This document shows positions 17,988-27,306 of a DNA stretch of 64,000 nt, piece after piece. Each line of letters starts with the position of its first letter. Within the stretch, counting starts at the first letter, position 1. The notes below the pieces were generated by a model. It was not told where the DNA came from. It did no database searches and worked only from the letters and a program-made list of their open reading frames with translations. Source of the DNA: Marispirochaeta sp. (GTDB lineage Bacteria > Spirochaetota > Spirochaetia > JC444 > Marispirochaetaceae); the NCBI RefSeq assembly GCF_963668165.1, contig NZ_OY764209.1:1736001-1800000 (forward strand), in the 5' to 3' direction. Both the position numbers and the translations under genes were made by a program.

Positions 17988-19508
17988 CTATACTTTTATT
18001 CCTATAAATTTGATTGGTTCCTTTTCCATAATTCCTGAATCAGATAATACCACCGTTTGGCTGTCTGAGAGAAATGAAAAAGAATTAATAAAGAGAACTT
18101 CATCACTTTGATAGAGTAATTCACCTGTACTTATTTCGAATACTGCGAGAGACTTTCTATTTCCGTGTAATCGGTTGGCAATACAGGCCAGATATTTCCC
18201 ATTGGGTGATAAAACAGGATTTCCCAGTTGGTGATCCGAAATATGAATATCTTTCAAATGTTCCAGAGTTTTTATGTCATATAAATGTACCGGGAAATCA
18301 ATCCGCTTTACTCCTTTTCTTTCAATATCGAACGGTCTGCTTAAGGCTAATTGTTTTTCTTCAGAATCCGTACCCAGGTAAAATATTTCTTCCATTATGG
18401 ATGTGGTATCAACCTTCCCTTTAATTGATACTTTCAGGAGTCCTTTGGCAGTGGTCACAAAAAGTTCTTTTTTATTAATAAACATAAAATTAAAACCCTG
18501 TTCTTCAAGATCAATTTTTTTTAATAATCCTAAATTCTTATTAAAAATATAAATTTCATTTTGAGTTAACAGAGCAATATGTGATGCCTTGTTAAAGACA
18601 GCAATTGCCCTTGACTCCAAAGAAAACTGCTTTTCAATTACCGGTTTATTTTTATCAGGACTGAATTGCTGAATCAATGTATTTGCGTTGGAACTGCGGC
18701 CAGAACCGGAATATCTTTGCCGGAGAACCCATAATTTCCCCTGAGATGTCATAACCATATCCCTGATTGAGTCTCCAAAGGACGGAAATGTATATCGCCA
18801 TTGCCGAACGATATTTGTTCCCTTCAGAGAATAACAAACCAATTCATTTTCACTGTCTATTGAATCATCAGAACTGGGCAAGCTATCAGCTGAATATAAA
18901 TACTGCCCATCCGGAGAAATGATCAACTGATTACAACTTTTATAGACACCCTTCTTTTTCAAACTCTTCAAAATTTTCTTACTGACTTCAGGCGGATTAA
19001 GCTCTTTCAAAGAACGCGTAAAATAATCATCATCAGATTCAATGACAATGATTAACAGCAGAAGTTCTGCCCGTTCTTTTCCTTTTCCGAACAAACCGTC
19101 CTTATCAAGGTCGGATAAAGCCTTCATGGCAGCATCAGTTAAATATTTCCACCTTGATTTTCCACGAAAGGATCCAAGAGTATGCGTGGCTGTTTTTAAA
19201 TTTCTCATGGAATCAGCATATTGAAAAGAATCTTCAAAATCTTCAACCGAAAAACGAAGGGCCGTATTGGCTTCTTCCATTGTATCCATGAGCCCTTTGT
19301 CTACATAAACTTTGGAAACTTTGTTTAAAGCTTCCTTTGTTAATATCGCAGGAAATAATTCGGGATTTGATTCCTCATTACCATACATTATTAATGCATA
19401 GGGAGATTCATCTGTATTTGACTGATGAAAGAGTTTCCAAATATTATCAATGTCTTTTTGAAAGGCCTTTGTTAATTCATCAGTGGATTCCTTATTATCT
19501 TTCTCCAT
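17988..19508 (-). CDS. DUF4303-like domain fused to a WD40-like propeller
   Basis: The product has 506 residues without a signal peptide. Residues 10-160 resemble DUF4303 (AFQKDIDNIWKLF ... YALIMYGNEES). The rest, from about residue 190, is a beta-propeller with WD40/quinoprotein-like repeats (QLIISPDGQYLYSADS, DMVMTSQGKLWVLRQ, NPVLSPNGKYLACIAN, FSFLSDSQTVVLSDSG). DUF4303 is common in polymorphic-toxin immunity neighbourhoods, but its function is unknown. It sits beside rloAB in the same direction, separated by the rloA promoter. Whether it belongs to the defence unit is unclear. Confidence 0.55.
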   Translation of the reverse strand: MEKDNKESTDELTKAFQKDIDNIWKLFHQSNTDESPYALIMYGNEESNPELFPAILTKEALNKVSKVYVDKGLMDTMEEANTALRFSVEDFEDSFQYADSMRNLKTATHTLGSFRGKSRWKYLTDAAMKALSDLDKDGLFGKGKERAELLLLIIVIESDDDYFTRSLKELNPPEVSKKILKSLKKKGVYKSCNQLIISPDGQYLYSADSLPSSDDSIDSENELVCYSLKGTNIVRQWRYTFPSFGDSIRDMVMTSQGKLWVLRQRYSGSGRSSNANTLIQQFSPDKNKPVIEKQFSLESRAIAVFNKASHIALLTQNEIYIFNKNLGLLKKIDLEEQGFNFMFINKKELFVTTAKGLLKVSIKGKVDTTSIMEEIFYLGTDSEEKQLALSRPFDIERKGVKRIDFPVHLYDIKTLEHLKDIHISDHQLGNPVLSPNGKYLACIANRLHGNRKSLAVFEISTGELLYQSDEVLFINSFSFLSDSQTVVLSDSGIMEKEPIKFIGIKV

Positions 19509-19787
19509 TTTCTTCCCTTCAATGATTATTGAAATTTTCCAAATATCCTAACTGGTTAAGTGGCAACCTTTGGCGTTTCCAATGATTCCACATTGATTAT
19601 ATCATCGATACAATTATCAAACAATGTCGGTTCTTGCGTAATATGCGGCATAACGAGGCTGTAGAAAAACCTCAACTACAGCCCTGATTTCTCCATTATA
19701 CAGGATTCTACATCCAGACCAAACCATCTGGCTTATTTCCCGGACTGGTACCTCCATGCCGCTGATCTCAATCTCGCGTTTTCCCAA

Positions 19788-21023
19788 TTACCTGAAGCGG
19801 CAACGCAGCTTCCCTATATTATGAACCATGCAATACAGCCGCCACTGGGGATTTACTTTATCTTCCCCACGAACAGTGAAACGGGCCAATTGCTTGTCTC
19901 TAGATAGATTCCTGAACACCGGTTCCACCGTCCCCATACGCTTGGCGTACATACTTCGCGATGAGGGAGTATCAAACTTGTCCCTGGCCATTTTCAGATA
20001 ATCAGGCCGCTCCGGATTTGGGGAGAGAAAGGCTACCTGGCGAAACTTGCTGGTTCTATTCCGTAAGCACTTCGCCCGTAGCTCACAGGAGCCACAGTAC
20101 TTTTCGGATCCCGTGTACCGGGGGCCTTTCAGCTTCCCCTCCTGCGACATGAAGTTCTTCACACTCAGCCGCATCGGATGTCCCGCGGGGCAGGTCGCAG
20201 TATGTGTGCGCTTGGTATGGTCAAAATCCTCCGGTCCGAAATACTTCTTGCTAGGACGGGACGCCAATTCACCGTCTTCTTCTTGTGATCTGCACTGGTT
20301 GTGAAGCGGATATCCCGGGAACGGAATTTGTTGTCGGGGATATAGGCATCAATCGCGTGGTCGATGCAGTATTTCATATTCACTTCATTGTGAACGCCCG
20401 AGTCTGCGGTGATGGCGGTTTTTGACAGGATATTATCTGATATCCCTGCACTCCGGCATTGTTCCTTCACGCCCTGCAGGAGTTCAGGTAAATGACCGGC
20501 CTCATTTATATCACCAAAAGCCTGAGCCCACACAACAATCTGACTTTTATCATCAACTGCCGCAATGCCGTTGTATCCCTGAATGACACCATGGGAGGAG
20601 ACCATCTTCGCGCTGTCATTATCTGTGATAGTGCTCTTCACCGGCTTCCCCGATGCACCAAGTCGATCGTCATTTTCATCCGGCCAACGGCTGATCTTTT
20701 CGGCCTTGGCTTCAAGTTTTAATATCGAAACTTCTTCTCTCTTGCGCTCATCCTCACTGTGCCCGGCAGCATCCTGCCGCTGCTGTTGATCAACCAGATA
20801 TGAAATCGAGGACCGGATTTTTTCGGTTTTGCGAAGCAGTTCAGCCTTGGTACCACTCCACTCCTTCGAGCAGTTGGATGATATCTTACATCCGTCGATT
20901 GCGAACATCTCCTTGCCGATCACTCCTTCCAAATAACAGATAGCCAAAACTCTGGTGAAAAGATCGATACACTCCGTACCCATGGTTGCAATGAAATCGG
21001 CGATGGTCGTGTAAGGTGGATCT
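19788..21023 (-). pseudogene. IS1182-family transposase, truncated and frameshifted
   Basis: The N-terminus is lost; the remnant starts DPPYTTIADFIATM. The DDE core is present (MFAIDGCKISSNCSKEWSG, VKSTITDNDSAKM, AITADSGVHNE). The frame shifts near 20270, after RDIRFTTSADHKKK, and continues as PSKKYFGPEDFDHTKRTHTA to the usual C-terminus (VEPVFRNLSRDKQLARF). A candidate element end (GGCTGTAGAAAAACCTC) lies at about 19654. Confidence 0.85.
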
Positions 21024-21154
21024 TATACAGAATAGGTTACCTCCTTCTCTTCTCCATTGGCTATTTCCAATATCTCAATTCATAAAGGGCTCAGCATATC
21101 CTTCACATCAAATACAAGAGCCTCCATCCTTGGCTTGAGCAAAAGTCAAAAAAG

Positions 21155-21183
21155 TTGACATACAACTACAATGTAGTTACAAT
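21155..21183 (+). promoter_or_regulatory. brnTA promoter with operator
   Basis: TTGACA (21155-21160), a 17-bp spacer, TACAAT (21178-21183). The spacer holds a perfect inverted repeat AACTAC-aat-GTAGTT (21164-21178), well placed for autorepression by the BrnA antitoxin. The ATG follows the -10 box by 6 bp, so brnT would be translated from a leaderless message. Confidence 0.7.
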
Positions 21184-21189
21184 ATATGC

Positions 21190-21474
21190 ATGAAACACAT
21201 TCAGTTTGAATGGGATGAAAAAAAGAATTTATCTAATACAAAAAAGCATAAAGTCACCTTTGAAGAAGCTAAAACGGTTTTCTACGATCCATCTGCATTA
21301 CTGATACATGATCCTGATCATTCTGAGAATGAAGATAGATTCATTATTATGGGAATGTCTCAGAGCTTAAAGATACTGATTGTGTGTCATTGCTACAGAT
21401 CGGATGATGAAATAATACGAATTATATCAGCTAGAAAGGCTGAGAAAGATGAAATTAATCAATATGGAGGGTAG
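21190..21474 (+). CDS. brnT: BrnT family toxin
   Basis: The product has 94 residues, the normal length. It has the family start FEWDEKKNLSNTKKHKVTFEEA, the DPD loop and the C-terminal IRIISARKAEKDE. BrnT is a RelE-fold ribonuclease toxin controlled by BrnA. The gene opens a two-gene operon with brnA. Confidence 0.9.
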   Translation: MKHIQFEWDEKKNLSNTKKHKVTFEEAKTVFYDPSALLIHDPDHSENEDRFIIMGMSQSLKILIVCHCYRSDDEIIRIISARKAEKDEINQYGG

Positions 21475-21478
21475 AAAT

Positions 21479-21694
21479 ATGAGAAATAAATATGATTTTT
21501 CTAATGCTAAAAAGAATCCATATATCAATAAACTTAAGAAGCAAATCACAATCCGTCTTGATGAAGATACTATTGATTACTTCAAAGAAATGTCCGAAGA
21601 ATCCGGCATCAAGTATCAGCAGTTAATAAATCTCTATCTGGCAGATTGTGCGAAGAAACAATTGAAGCTTAATATAGATTGGAAAGCGTCATAG
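21479..21694 (+). CDS. brnA: BrnA family antitoxin
   Basis: The product has 71 residues from ATG 21479, which is preceded by GGAGGG; a longer start at 21449 would overlap brnT and lacks a ribosome site. It has a ribbon-helix-helix DNA-binding domain (KKQITIRLDEDTIDYFKEMSEESGIKYQQLINLYL). It would neutralise BrnT and repress the promoter at 21155. Confidence 0.9.
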   Translation: MRNKYDFSNAKKNPYINKLKKQITIRLDEDTIDYFKEMSEESGIKYQQLINLYLADCAKKQLKLNIDWKAS

Positions 21695-21824
21695 TCCACA
21701 AAAGAACGTTCTGTCCTTTTGCGGAAAAATCGCAAATGAAGGACACTTCCAATAACAGAGAATAGTCGGTTCAGCCTGAATGCTTCACCTATATTACCAA
21801 GAGCTGGTTGTAAAGGGGGTGCTT

Positions 21825-21951
21825 ACATAATCAGCAATTATAGGAGTCATAGTTTTAGTTAAAGACACTCCGCGCTGATCGCGCTGCGTCCCAGAACCGC
21901 GCCAAGCCTCGAAGACTCGGCCGATTTTGCTACTCAAATCGTCGTTATGTT
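21825..21951 (+). repeat. decayed attC site
   Basis: ACATAATCAGCAATTATAGG resembles the attC first half ATAACCAGCAATTGGAGC, and the stretch ends TCGTCGTTATGTTGA, a good R' with crossover G21944|TT. The stem between is poorly conserved. GTTATGTTGA matches the complement of the R'' at 46674-46685, which supports 21945 as a true cassette start. Confidence 0.4.
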
Positions 21952-22042
21952 GACTGGAAAAGAATTCTGACGACTTATTGACAATTGACTTAGCATTGTT
22001 GCGTCGGTAGTCTTATTCTACTGCTTCATAGGGAGGATAACA

Positions 22043-22264
22043 GTGTCAGACAACCCAATTCCCCCTGAGCCGTCCCTCACCGAATCTGATGATACTCGCA
22101 TGGCCAGACTTGTTGTCATGTTGATAGTCATTGTCCTGCATGCAGCGCGTCCATTCGTCTCCCATGCCGTGAACATGTTTTTTGTTGGATTGCCCGTGCT
22201 GCTCACTGTCTATTCGGCCCTGCGGCATTGGCACGCACCTCTCCATCTTTCGTTGCTGTTGTAG
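22043..22264 (+). CDS. small hydrophobic protein, possible cassette gene
   Basis: The product has 73 residues from a GTG start with GGAGG 6-7 nt upstream. It has one or two membrane segments (ARLVVMLIVIVLHA; VNMFFVGLPVLLTVYSAL). The last codons overlap the left end of the transposon at 22260, so the natural C-terminus is probably lost. I recognise no family. It is more GC-rich than the neighbouring cassettes. Confidence 0.4.
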   Translation: MSDNPIPPEPSLTESDDTRMARLVVMLIVIVLHAARPFVSHAVNMFFVGLPVLLTVYSALRHWHAPLHLSLLL

Positions 22265-22373
22265 ACTCGCACATTAAATTAAACAAACCTGTGTAGAAAA
22301 TCTCAAGAACAGTTACACAATCTCGCAAATGATTTAGGGAGGGATTCCATGTGTCCGACATAAAAAAAGAGCA

Positions 22374-22952
22374 ATGGTTAAGAAGTTGACGCTTCCCATT
22401 GCTCTTAAAACTCTCCCCGAGGGGAAAAAATCGTTACTTATTTGTCGGATAGAATTAGAAAAAGTTCAAGAGCTTGGGAAGAAATTTCGATGGAAAAATC
22501 CCGGAAGGTGTCTTGTCTGTGGAAGTACCCGCCTGTGGGGCCATGGATTTGTCCTGAGGTATTTCTTTGGATTTGCTTCAGGAGTGTGGATAAAACGATG
22601 GCGGTGCCCGGAATGCGGGTCCGTTCATACCGTGCGACCTGAAAGCTTTCTTCCCGGGATGCAGTATCCGAAATCTACCCAGCGATCAAGTCTTGAATCG
22701 AAACTTGCCGGGAAATCTTTTCTTAAGACAGTCTCCCGCCAGATTCAGCAGCACTGGTGGCGAACATTTCGTCATCTCTGTCGGGAATCGGGAAACTGGA
22801 CTGACCTTCGCAAGTTCCTGACCGAGCACCTTCACCCGGGTCAGTTGCCGGTGACAAAGCGACGAATCTACCGTGCAAGCTGGCCGACAGCAGTATCTCC
22901 CTACCTGCCTTTTGCACTGACAGTCAGACCGCCCCCATTTAGTCTTGAGTGA
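22374..22952 (+). CDS. DUF6431-type zinc-ribbon protein of the transposon
   Basis: The product has 192 residues. Two CxxC knuckles, CLVCGS and CPECGS, about 34 residues apart form a zinc ribbon (residues 44-85), followed by a basic helical part (RQIQQHWWRTFRHLCRE). It is the first gene of the transposon; the following gene starts 29 bp later. Its position recalls target-selection or accessory proteins, but that is inference. A 5' copy of this gene lies at 46019-46364 on the minus strand. Confidence 0.65.
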   Translation: MVKKLTLPIALKTLPEGKKSLLICRIELEKVQELGKKFRWKNPGRCLVCGSTRLWGHGFVLRYFFGFASGVWIKRWRCPECGSVHTVRPESFLPGMQYPKSTQRSSLESKLAGKSFLKTVSRQIQQHWWRTFRHLCRESGNWTDLRKFLTEHLHPGQLPVTKRRIYRASWPTAVSPYLPFALTVRPPPFSLE

Positions 22953-22981
22953 ACGAAATTACTTCACTCAAAGGAGAAAAA

Positions 22982-24259
22982 ATGGACCGGGAAAAGCAGG
23001 AGAAAATCGCCGTATTTCGTTTTGGCGTCATCTTTCCGCTTGTGGAGAAGGACCTTCACGAATACTGGGGAGAAAAGGAGCGCATTCTTAAGGAACTGGT
23101 CAGCAAAGAATGGGAGATCCCGTACTCAAAGCGGACCTACATCAGCAAGGCCACTCTGTTGAACTGGGTAAAGCGCTATGAAGACGGCGGGCGTAAGATC
23201 GAAGCATTGTTCCCCGAAAGCCGCGGCGATCGGGGTAGGATGAGGAGCATCTCCGATGAGCAGATTGATGCGCTTATGAGACTTCGAAGTGAGAACCCAA
23301 AACTTTCTACGCCTCGGCTTGTAGAAAAGGCTCAGGGCTCAGGGGTGTTTCCGCCGGGCGCCGAGGTCTCCATGGCCAGTATCTACCGGCTTTTGAAGAT
23401 CCGCAAAGCAAAGCGACAGAAGAGTGAGCAGGATATGCGGAAGTTCGAGGTGCAGATGTCCAACGATCTGTGGCAGTCGGACTGCATGCATGGCCCGCAG
23501 ATCATTATCAATGGGAAAAAGCGCAAGACCTATCTGTTTGCCATCATCGACGACCACAGCCGACTGATTACCCATGGTCAGTTTTACCCGGCTGAGAACC
23601 TGGAGAATTACCTGGACTGCCTGTGGACAGCAATGCGCAAACGAGGGCTGCCAAGAAAGCTGTATGTGGACAATGGAGCCTCCTTCAGGGCTCACCGGCT
23701 ACAGCTGGGCTGTGCAGCTCTTGAAGTTGGCTTAAAGTACGCCAGGCCGTATCGTCCCCAGGGGAAGGGAAAAATTGAGCGTTTTTTCCGTACCGTCAGG
23801 ATGCAGTTCCTGCCAGAGCTGAATGAGAACCTGGACCTTGAGAAGATCAACGAATTGTTTGCCCGGTATATAGAACACCAGTACCACCAGAGGATACACG
23901 GAACGACCGGTCAGAAACCGATAGACCGATACCTGGCAGATGTGAAGGCGCTCAGGAAAGCACCGGATGACCTTCCTGAGTATTTCCGGAAGCAGGAGAT
24001 CCGAAAAGTGAACAAAGACCGCACCGTGCAGTTGTCCGGACGACTCTATGAGGCTCCGGCCGGGCTTGTGGGGATGAAAGTCGTCCTGCGGTACGAGAAT
24101 ACCGACCGAATTGAAGTGTTCGTTGATGAGAAGTCACGGGGATTCCTGAAAGACCTCAATCAGGAAGTAAACAGTCGCATTAAACGCGATCGCCCAGATC
24201 CAAGCGGCCCGACTATAACCGGCGGACAGCTGTTTGAACGAACGGCGGGAGGACGATGA
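22982..24259 (+). CDS. DDE transposase with Mu-type C-terminal domain
   Basis: The product has 425 residues from ATG 22982, chosen over the GTG at 22949 because AAGGAG precedes it. Helix-turn-helix region (SKATLLNWVKRYEDGG), then the integrase core with WQSDCMHGP (D), LYVDNGASF (D) and QGKGKIERFFRTV (E), and a C-terminal beta-barrel (VQLSGRLYEAPAGLVGMKVVLRY) as in Mu/TnsB-type transposases. It would cut and join transposon ends, assisted by the ATPase downstream, with which it overlaps as ATGA. Confidence 0.85.
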   Translation: MDREKQEKIAVFRFGVIFPLVEKDLHEYWGEKERILKELVSKEWEIPYSKRTYISKATLLNWVKRYEDGGRKIEALFPESRGDRGRMRSISDEQIDALMRLRSENPKLSTPRLVEKAQGSGVFPPGAEVSMASIYRLLKIRKAKRQKSEQDMRKFEVQMSNDLWQSDCMHGPQIIINGKKRKTYLFAIIDDHSRLITHGQFYPAENLENYLDCLWTAMRKRGLPRKLYVDNGASFRAHRLQLGCAALEVGLKYARPYRPQGKGKIERFFRTVRMQFLPELNENLDLEKINELFARYIEHQYHQRIHGTTGQKPIDRYLADVKALRKAPDDLPEYFRKQEIRKVNKDRTVQLSGRLYEAPAGLVGMKVVLRYENTDRIEVFVDEKSRGFLKDLNQEVNSRIKRDRPDPSGPTITGGQLFERTAGGR

Positions 24260-25062
24260 TGGATTCCATACGACATCACTTTGGATTGAAGAAGGATCCT
24301 TTCCCGCAGAGTATGGCCGTGAAGGATCTGTATCCGCTGCCTGCACTTACTCCCCTGGAACAGCGGGTGTTCTTTGCTGTGGGCCAAAAGGCGATAGCAG
24401 TAATCACCGGTGATGTAGGCTCCGGGAAATCTACCTCTCTGCGCTATGTGGCCAGCAAGTTCCACCAGAGCGAATATGAGCTGATTTCCATCGTCGGCGG
24501 CAACTACTCGCCGATGGAGTTGTACCGGCAGATTCTCTTAAACTTTGGCGTGAGCTATATGTCATATCAGGTGTCGGTGATGATCGCAAGAATCCGGGAG
24601 ATCATTCTGGAAATCGCATCCAGAAAAGTCACACCGGTGCTTATCATTGATGAGGCTCACTTGCTCAAGCGTGCCGTGTTTACCCAGCTGCATACCCTGG
24701 CTCAGTTCGAATTTGATTCCCGTCCGGTCATGCCCATGATTCTCTGCGGTCAGGATCTTTTGCTTGAACACCTTATGGCGAATGCGGTACGCCCTCTTGC
24801 ATCCCGGGTCCTGGGACGCACCCACCTGGAAGCGATCAAGATGGAAGTTATGGAAGAATACCTGAATCACCATATCCGCCTTTCAGGGAGCACCAGCAAG
24901 ATATTCAGTCAGGAAGCGATCTTTGCCATCCACCAGGGATCCGGTGGCTTATTGCGTAGAGCCAATTCTTTGGCGAAAACCGCGCTTATGGCCAGTGCGC
25001 TGGAAGGGGGCCATACTATCTCGGCGGAACATGTCCGTCTCGCTGCAACAGAGATTCTGTAA
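24256..25062 (+). CDS. ExeA/TniB-type AAA ATPase of the transposon
   Basis: The product has 268 residues. Walker A is GDVGSGKST at 52-60, Walker B is VLIIDEAHLL near residue 125, and the protein starts MDSIRHHFGLKKDPFP, the typical opening of ExeA/GspA-like and transposon TniB/TnsC ATPases. By position it is the target-capture regulator of the transposase. A perfect 14-bp hairpin at 25067-25097 follows the stop codon. Confidence 0.85.
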   Translation: MMDSIRHHFGLKKDPFPQSMAVKDLYPLPALTPLEQRVFFAVGQKAIAVITGDVGSGKSTSLRYVASKFHQSEYELISIVGGNYSPMELYRQILLNFGVSYMSYQVSVMIARIREIILEIASRKVTPVLIIDEAHLLKRAVFTQLHTLAQFEFDSRPVMPMILCGQDLLLEHLMANAVRPLASRVLGRTHLEAIKMEVMEEYLNHHIRLSGSTSKIFSQEAIFAIHQGSGGLLRRANSLAKTALMASALEGGHTISAEHVRLAATEIL

Positions 25063-25066
25063 GCCT

Positions 25067-25097
25067 GTTCACCCTGCGGCAAAGCCGCAGGGTGAAC
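25067..25097 (+). terminator. hairpin after the ATPase gene
   Basis: Perfect inverted repeat of 14 bp (GTTCACCCTGCGGC) around the loop AAA. There is no T-run, so it may end transcription weakly or protect the 3' end of the message. Confidence 0.45.
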
Positions 25098-25630
25098 GTT
25101 CATTCAATGTGCGTGAGAAATTGTCTAACTGTTCGTGCGAGGGTTTATTTAGTTTAATTTGAGATTCGACATTCGGGAAGTTTCGTCTCGAACGGATCCA
25201 GACGGTAGGCGAGCACTTTCTCACCTGCGGCGATTACCGGCAAGGGATAGCCCGTATCCGCTGCAGCAATCCGGACTGCGGTCACAACTATTTTCGCCCC
25301 TTCTCCTGTAAGGGATTTTATCTGTGCCCCTCCTGTAGCCAGAAGAGGACGCTCCTCTTTGCCGAACACCTGAATGAGGAAGTCCTGCTGCACCTTCCCC
25401 ATCGACAGTTCGTCTTTACATTCCCGAAAGCCCTGCGGGTGTTCTTCCGTCATGATAGAAAGCTTTTCGCAGAAATGTCAAAAATGATATTTGCCATGAT
25501 AAGCGATTTCTACCGGGAAGTTGCCGGTAAAGAAATACATACTGGTATGGTCATCGCCCACCAGACTTTTGGGGATATGCTCCGCTGGAATCCCCATTTC
25601 CATGCTATCCTTCTCGAGGGAGGCTTTGAT

Positions 25631-27306
25631 CCTAAATTCCGCACAAAATTATACTATGTCAGGATCGGCAGCTGAATTCTGAAGGCATTGAAAATATCTT
25701 TTTGTTTCCGTGTCAGCTCGGTGATGATGGGTTTCTTATCATCAATTTCAATTACGCTCAATTTCTTCAGTTCATAGAATAACTGCTCTACGGTGAGTTT
25801 TTTTCCCAAACCGCTTTCCCGCAGTGTTTTCTGGATTTCCGAGTATATAATCAGACTGATGAACTCAATGAATATAAGTCCCTCCATCGCCTTCCTGCTA
25901 TGTACTCTCAGGCGCTTCATTTCGGTCCCATGTTTCATTGTGTCAAACAACTTTTCAACACCATCCTTTCTTCTGTAATAGGCAAGGATCTGTTCAGCCG
26001 AAAGATTGGTGTTCGACAGCAGAATAAATATCCCATGATGGTTCAAGATTTGTTCGATTTCCTTCTTTTTGCGTAAAAGGGTGTAGCCATCTTCTCCTTC
26101 ATTGAGGGAGAAATAGTGCTGCCACCCCGGCCGGTTATCGTCAAGAAAACGGATAAGTTTCGCAGAACTCTTCCATTTCTTAATCCGTGTCTCTTCCTCT
26201 ATGGTAAGAAGTTCACCAATCAGTCGTTCTCTTTCATCACCGGCTCTTTTCTGGTTATAGAACAGGTGGGCGGTCAGTTGCTCGTGTTCAAGAAGGATGG
26301 GTGTGGCACTAAGTGCATAGTAGATTTCTTTTCCAAAGCGAAAAGCCCGCTCCGGATCGGTAATACTACTGTGATGCTTGTCGACAAGTTCTTTCGCTGC
26401 CTTAGTTCCCATAGGTAAAGGAATTATGAACGCTCCGAGGTCTTGTAACTGTTCAATATTCTTCGTGCTGTAGAAGCCTCGATCCAGCACAAACAGAGTT
26501 CGAAGCTCTGAGATCTTTTCCAGCCGCTTTTTGATATTCTTCAGTGTTACTACATCGGGGACACTTCCTGGATACAGGGAATACAGGAGAGGAAGATTGC
26601 TTGGCTCGCTGTACACCACCCCAAAGTTGATTTGTGCAAGACGTTCTCCGTCCCGGTTGTAGCCCCATTCGGCGAAGTCGATTTCCTTTGAATAGGTGGA
26701 AAGGCTGGTGATATCGAATACGATGAACTCGCTGTCGGTATGATGTTCCGTCCATTCATCCAGGAATCGATAGATTCCACGATCATCTTCACCAAGCTCA
26801 TGCAGCAAACGGCTTACTGCCTGACTGGGCAGATGAAGCGGTTCTTTAAGGTAAATATGTTCAAGCCAACTATTGCACAAATACAGACTCTTGTGTTCTG
26901 CAATCTGAAAGGCGGCTACCATGAGAATCTGCCGGGCTGTATCGGGAAACTCCTGGTAGAGCAGCTCTTTCAGGCTGAGTTGTTCAATCAGGGAAGCGAG
27001 GAAATAAACCGGTCCGTATTCACGGCTCTGACGACGAGTCTGGAGTTTGATAAGTTCTCCGGTAACCGGATCACGCTTACCGATTTTTACTCTCTGCTGC
27101 CTGGGTGATTTTTTATTCTTGTCCCAATAGCTGTGCACTTCATAGACATAGATGTGTTTTCCCACTTTTTGGTCTATAACATACATAGTTAAATTATACT
27201 ATGCTTTTGGTTTCTGTCAAGAGAAATCCTGAGATATAAATCTATACAAAGAAATGAGTTAGAAGTAATGTTTCAAACATAGTTATAAAATCGTGCGGAA
27301 TTTAGG
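25631..27306 (-). mobile_element. IS1634-type element, copy 2
   Basis: 1676 bp, the same as copy 1. It is flanked by a 6-bp direct repeat TTTGAT (25625-25630 and 27307-27312), in line with the 5-6 bp duplications of the family. This copy is therefore a simple insertion. Confidence 0.9.
25654..27186 (-). CDS. IS1634-type transposase, copy 2
   Basis: The product has 510 residues and is identical to copy 1 at 14711-16243, with the intact core FVLDRGFYSTKNIE and YYRRKDGVEKLFDTMK. Full identity between copies 11 kb apart points to very recent transposition. Confidence 0.85.
   Translation of the reverse strand: MYVIDQKVGKHIYVYEVHSYWDKNKKSPRQQRVKIGKRDPVTGELIKLQTRRQSREYGPVYFLASLIEQLSLKELLYQEFPDTARQILMVAAFQIAEHKSLYLCNSWLEHIYLKEPLHLPSQAVSRLLHELGEDDRGIYRFLDEWTEHHTDSEFIVFDITSLSTYSKEIDFAEWGYNRDGERLAQINFGVVYSEPSNLPLLYSLYPGSVPDVVTLKNIKKRLEKISELRTLFVLDRGFYSTKNIEQLQDLGAFIIPLPMGTKAAKELVDKHHSSITDPERAFRFGKEIYYALSATPILLEHEQLTAHLFYNQKRAGDERERLIGELLTIEEETRIKKWKSSAKLIRFLDDNRPGWQHYFSLNEGEDGYTLLRKKKEIEQILNHHGIFILLSNTNLSAEQILAYYRRKDGVEKLFDTMKHGTEMKRLRVHSRKAMEGLIFIEFISLIIYSEIQKTLRESGLGKKLTVEQLFYELKKLSVIEIDDKKPIITELTRKQKDIFNAFRIQLPILT

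Larger units (their letters stand above)
22260..25171 (+). mobile_element. three-gene transposon: DUF6431, DDE transposase, ExeA-type ATPase
   Basis: 2912 bp. The left end is TGTAGACTCGCACATTAAAT and the right end is the complement of TGTCGAATCTCAAATTAAAC, imperfect repeats with the TGT...ACA termini of Mu/Tn7-like elements. The right flank is TTCGG. The left flank does not match, but the second left end at 46479 is flanked by the same TTCGG, which shows a 5-bp target duplication in the original insertion. The element had inserted in an IS91-type transposase gene. Confidence 0.75.
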
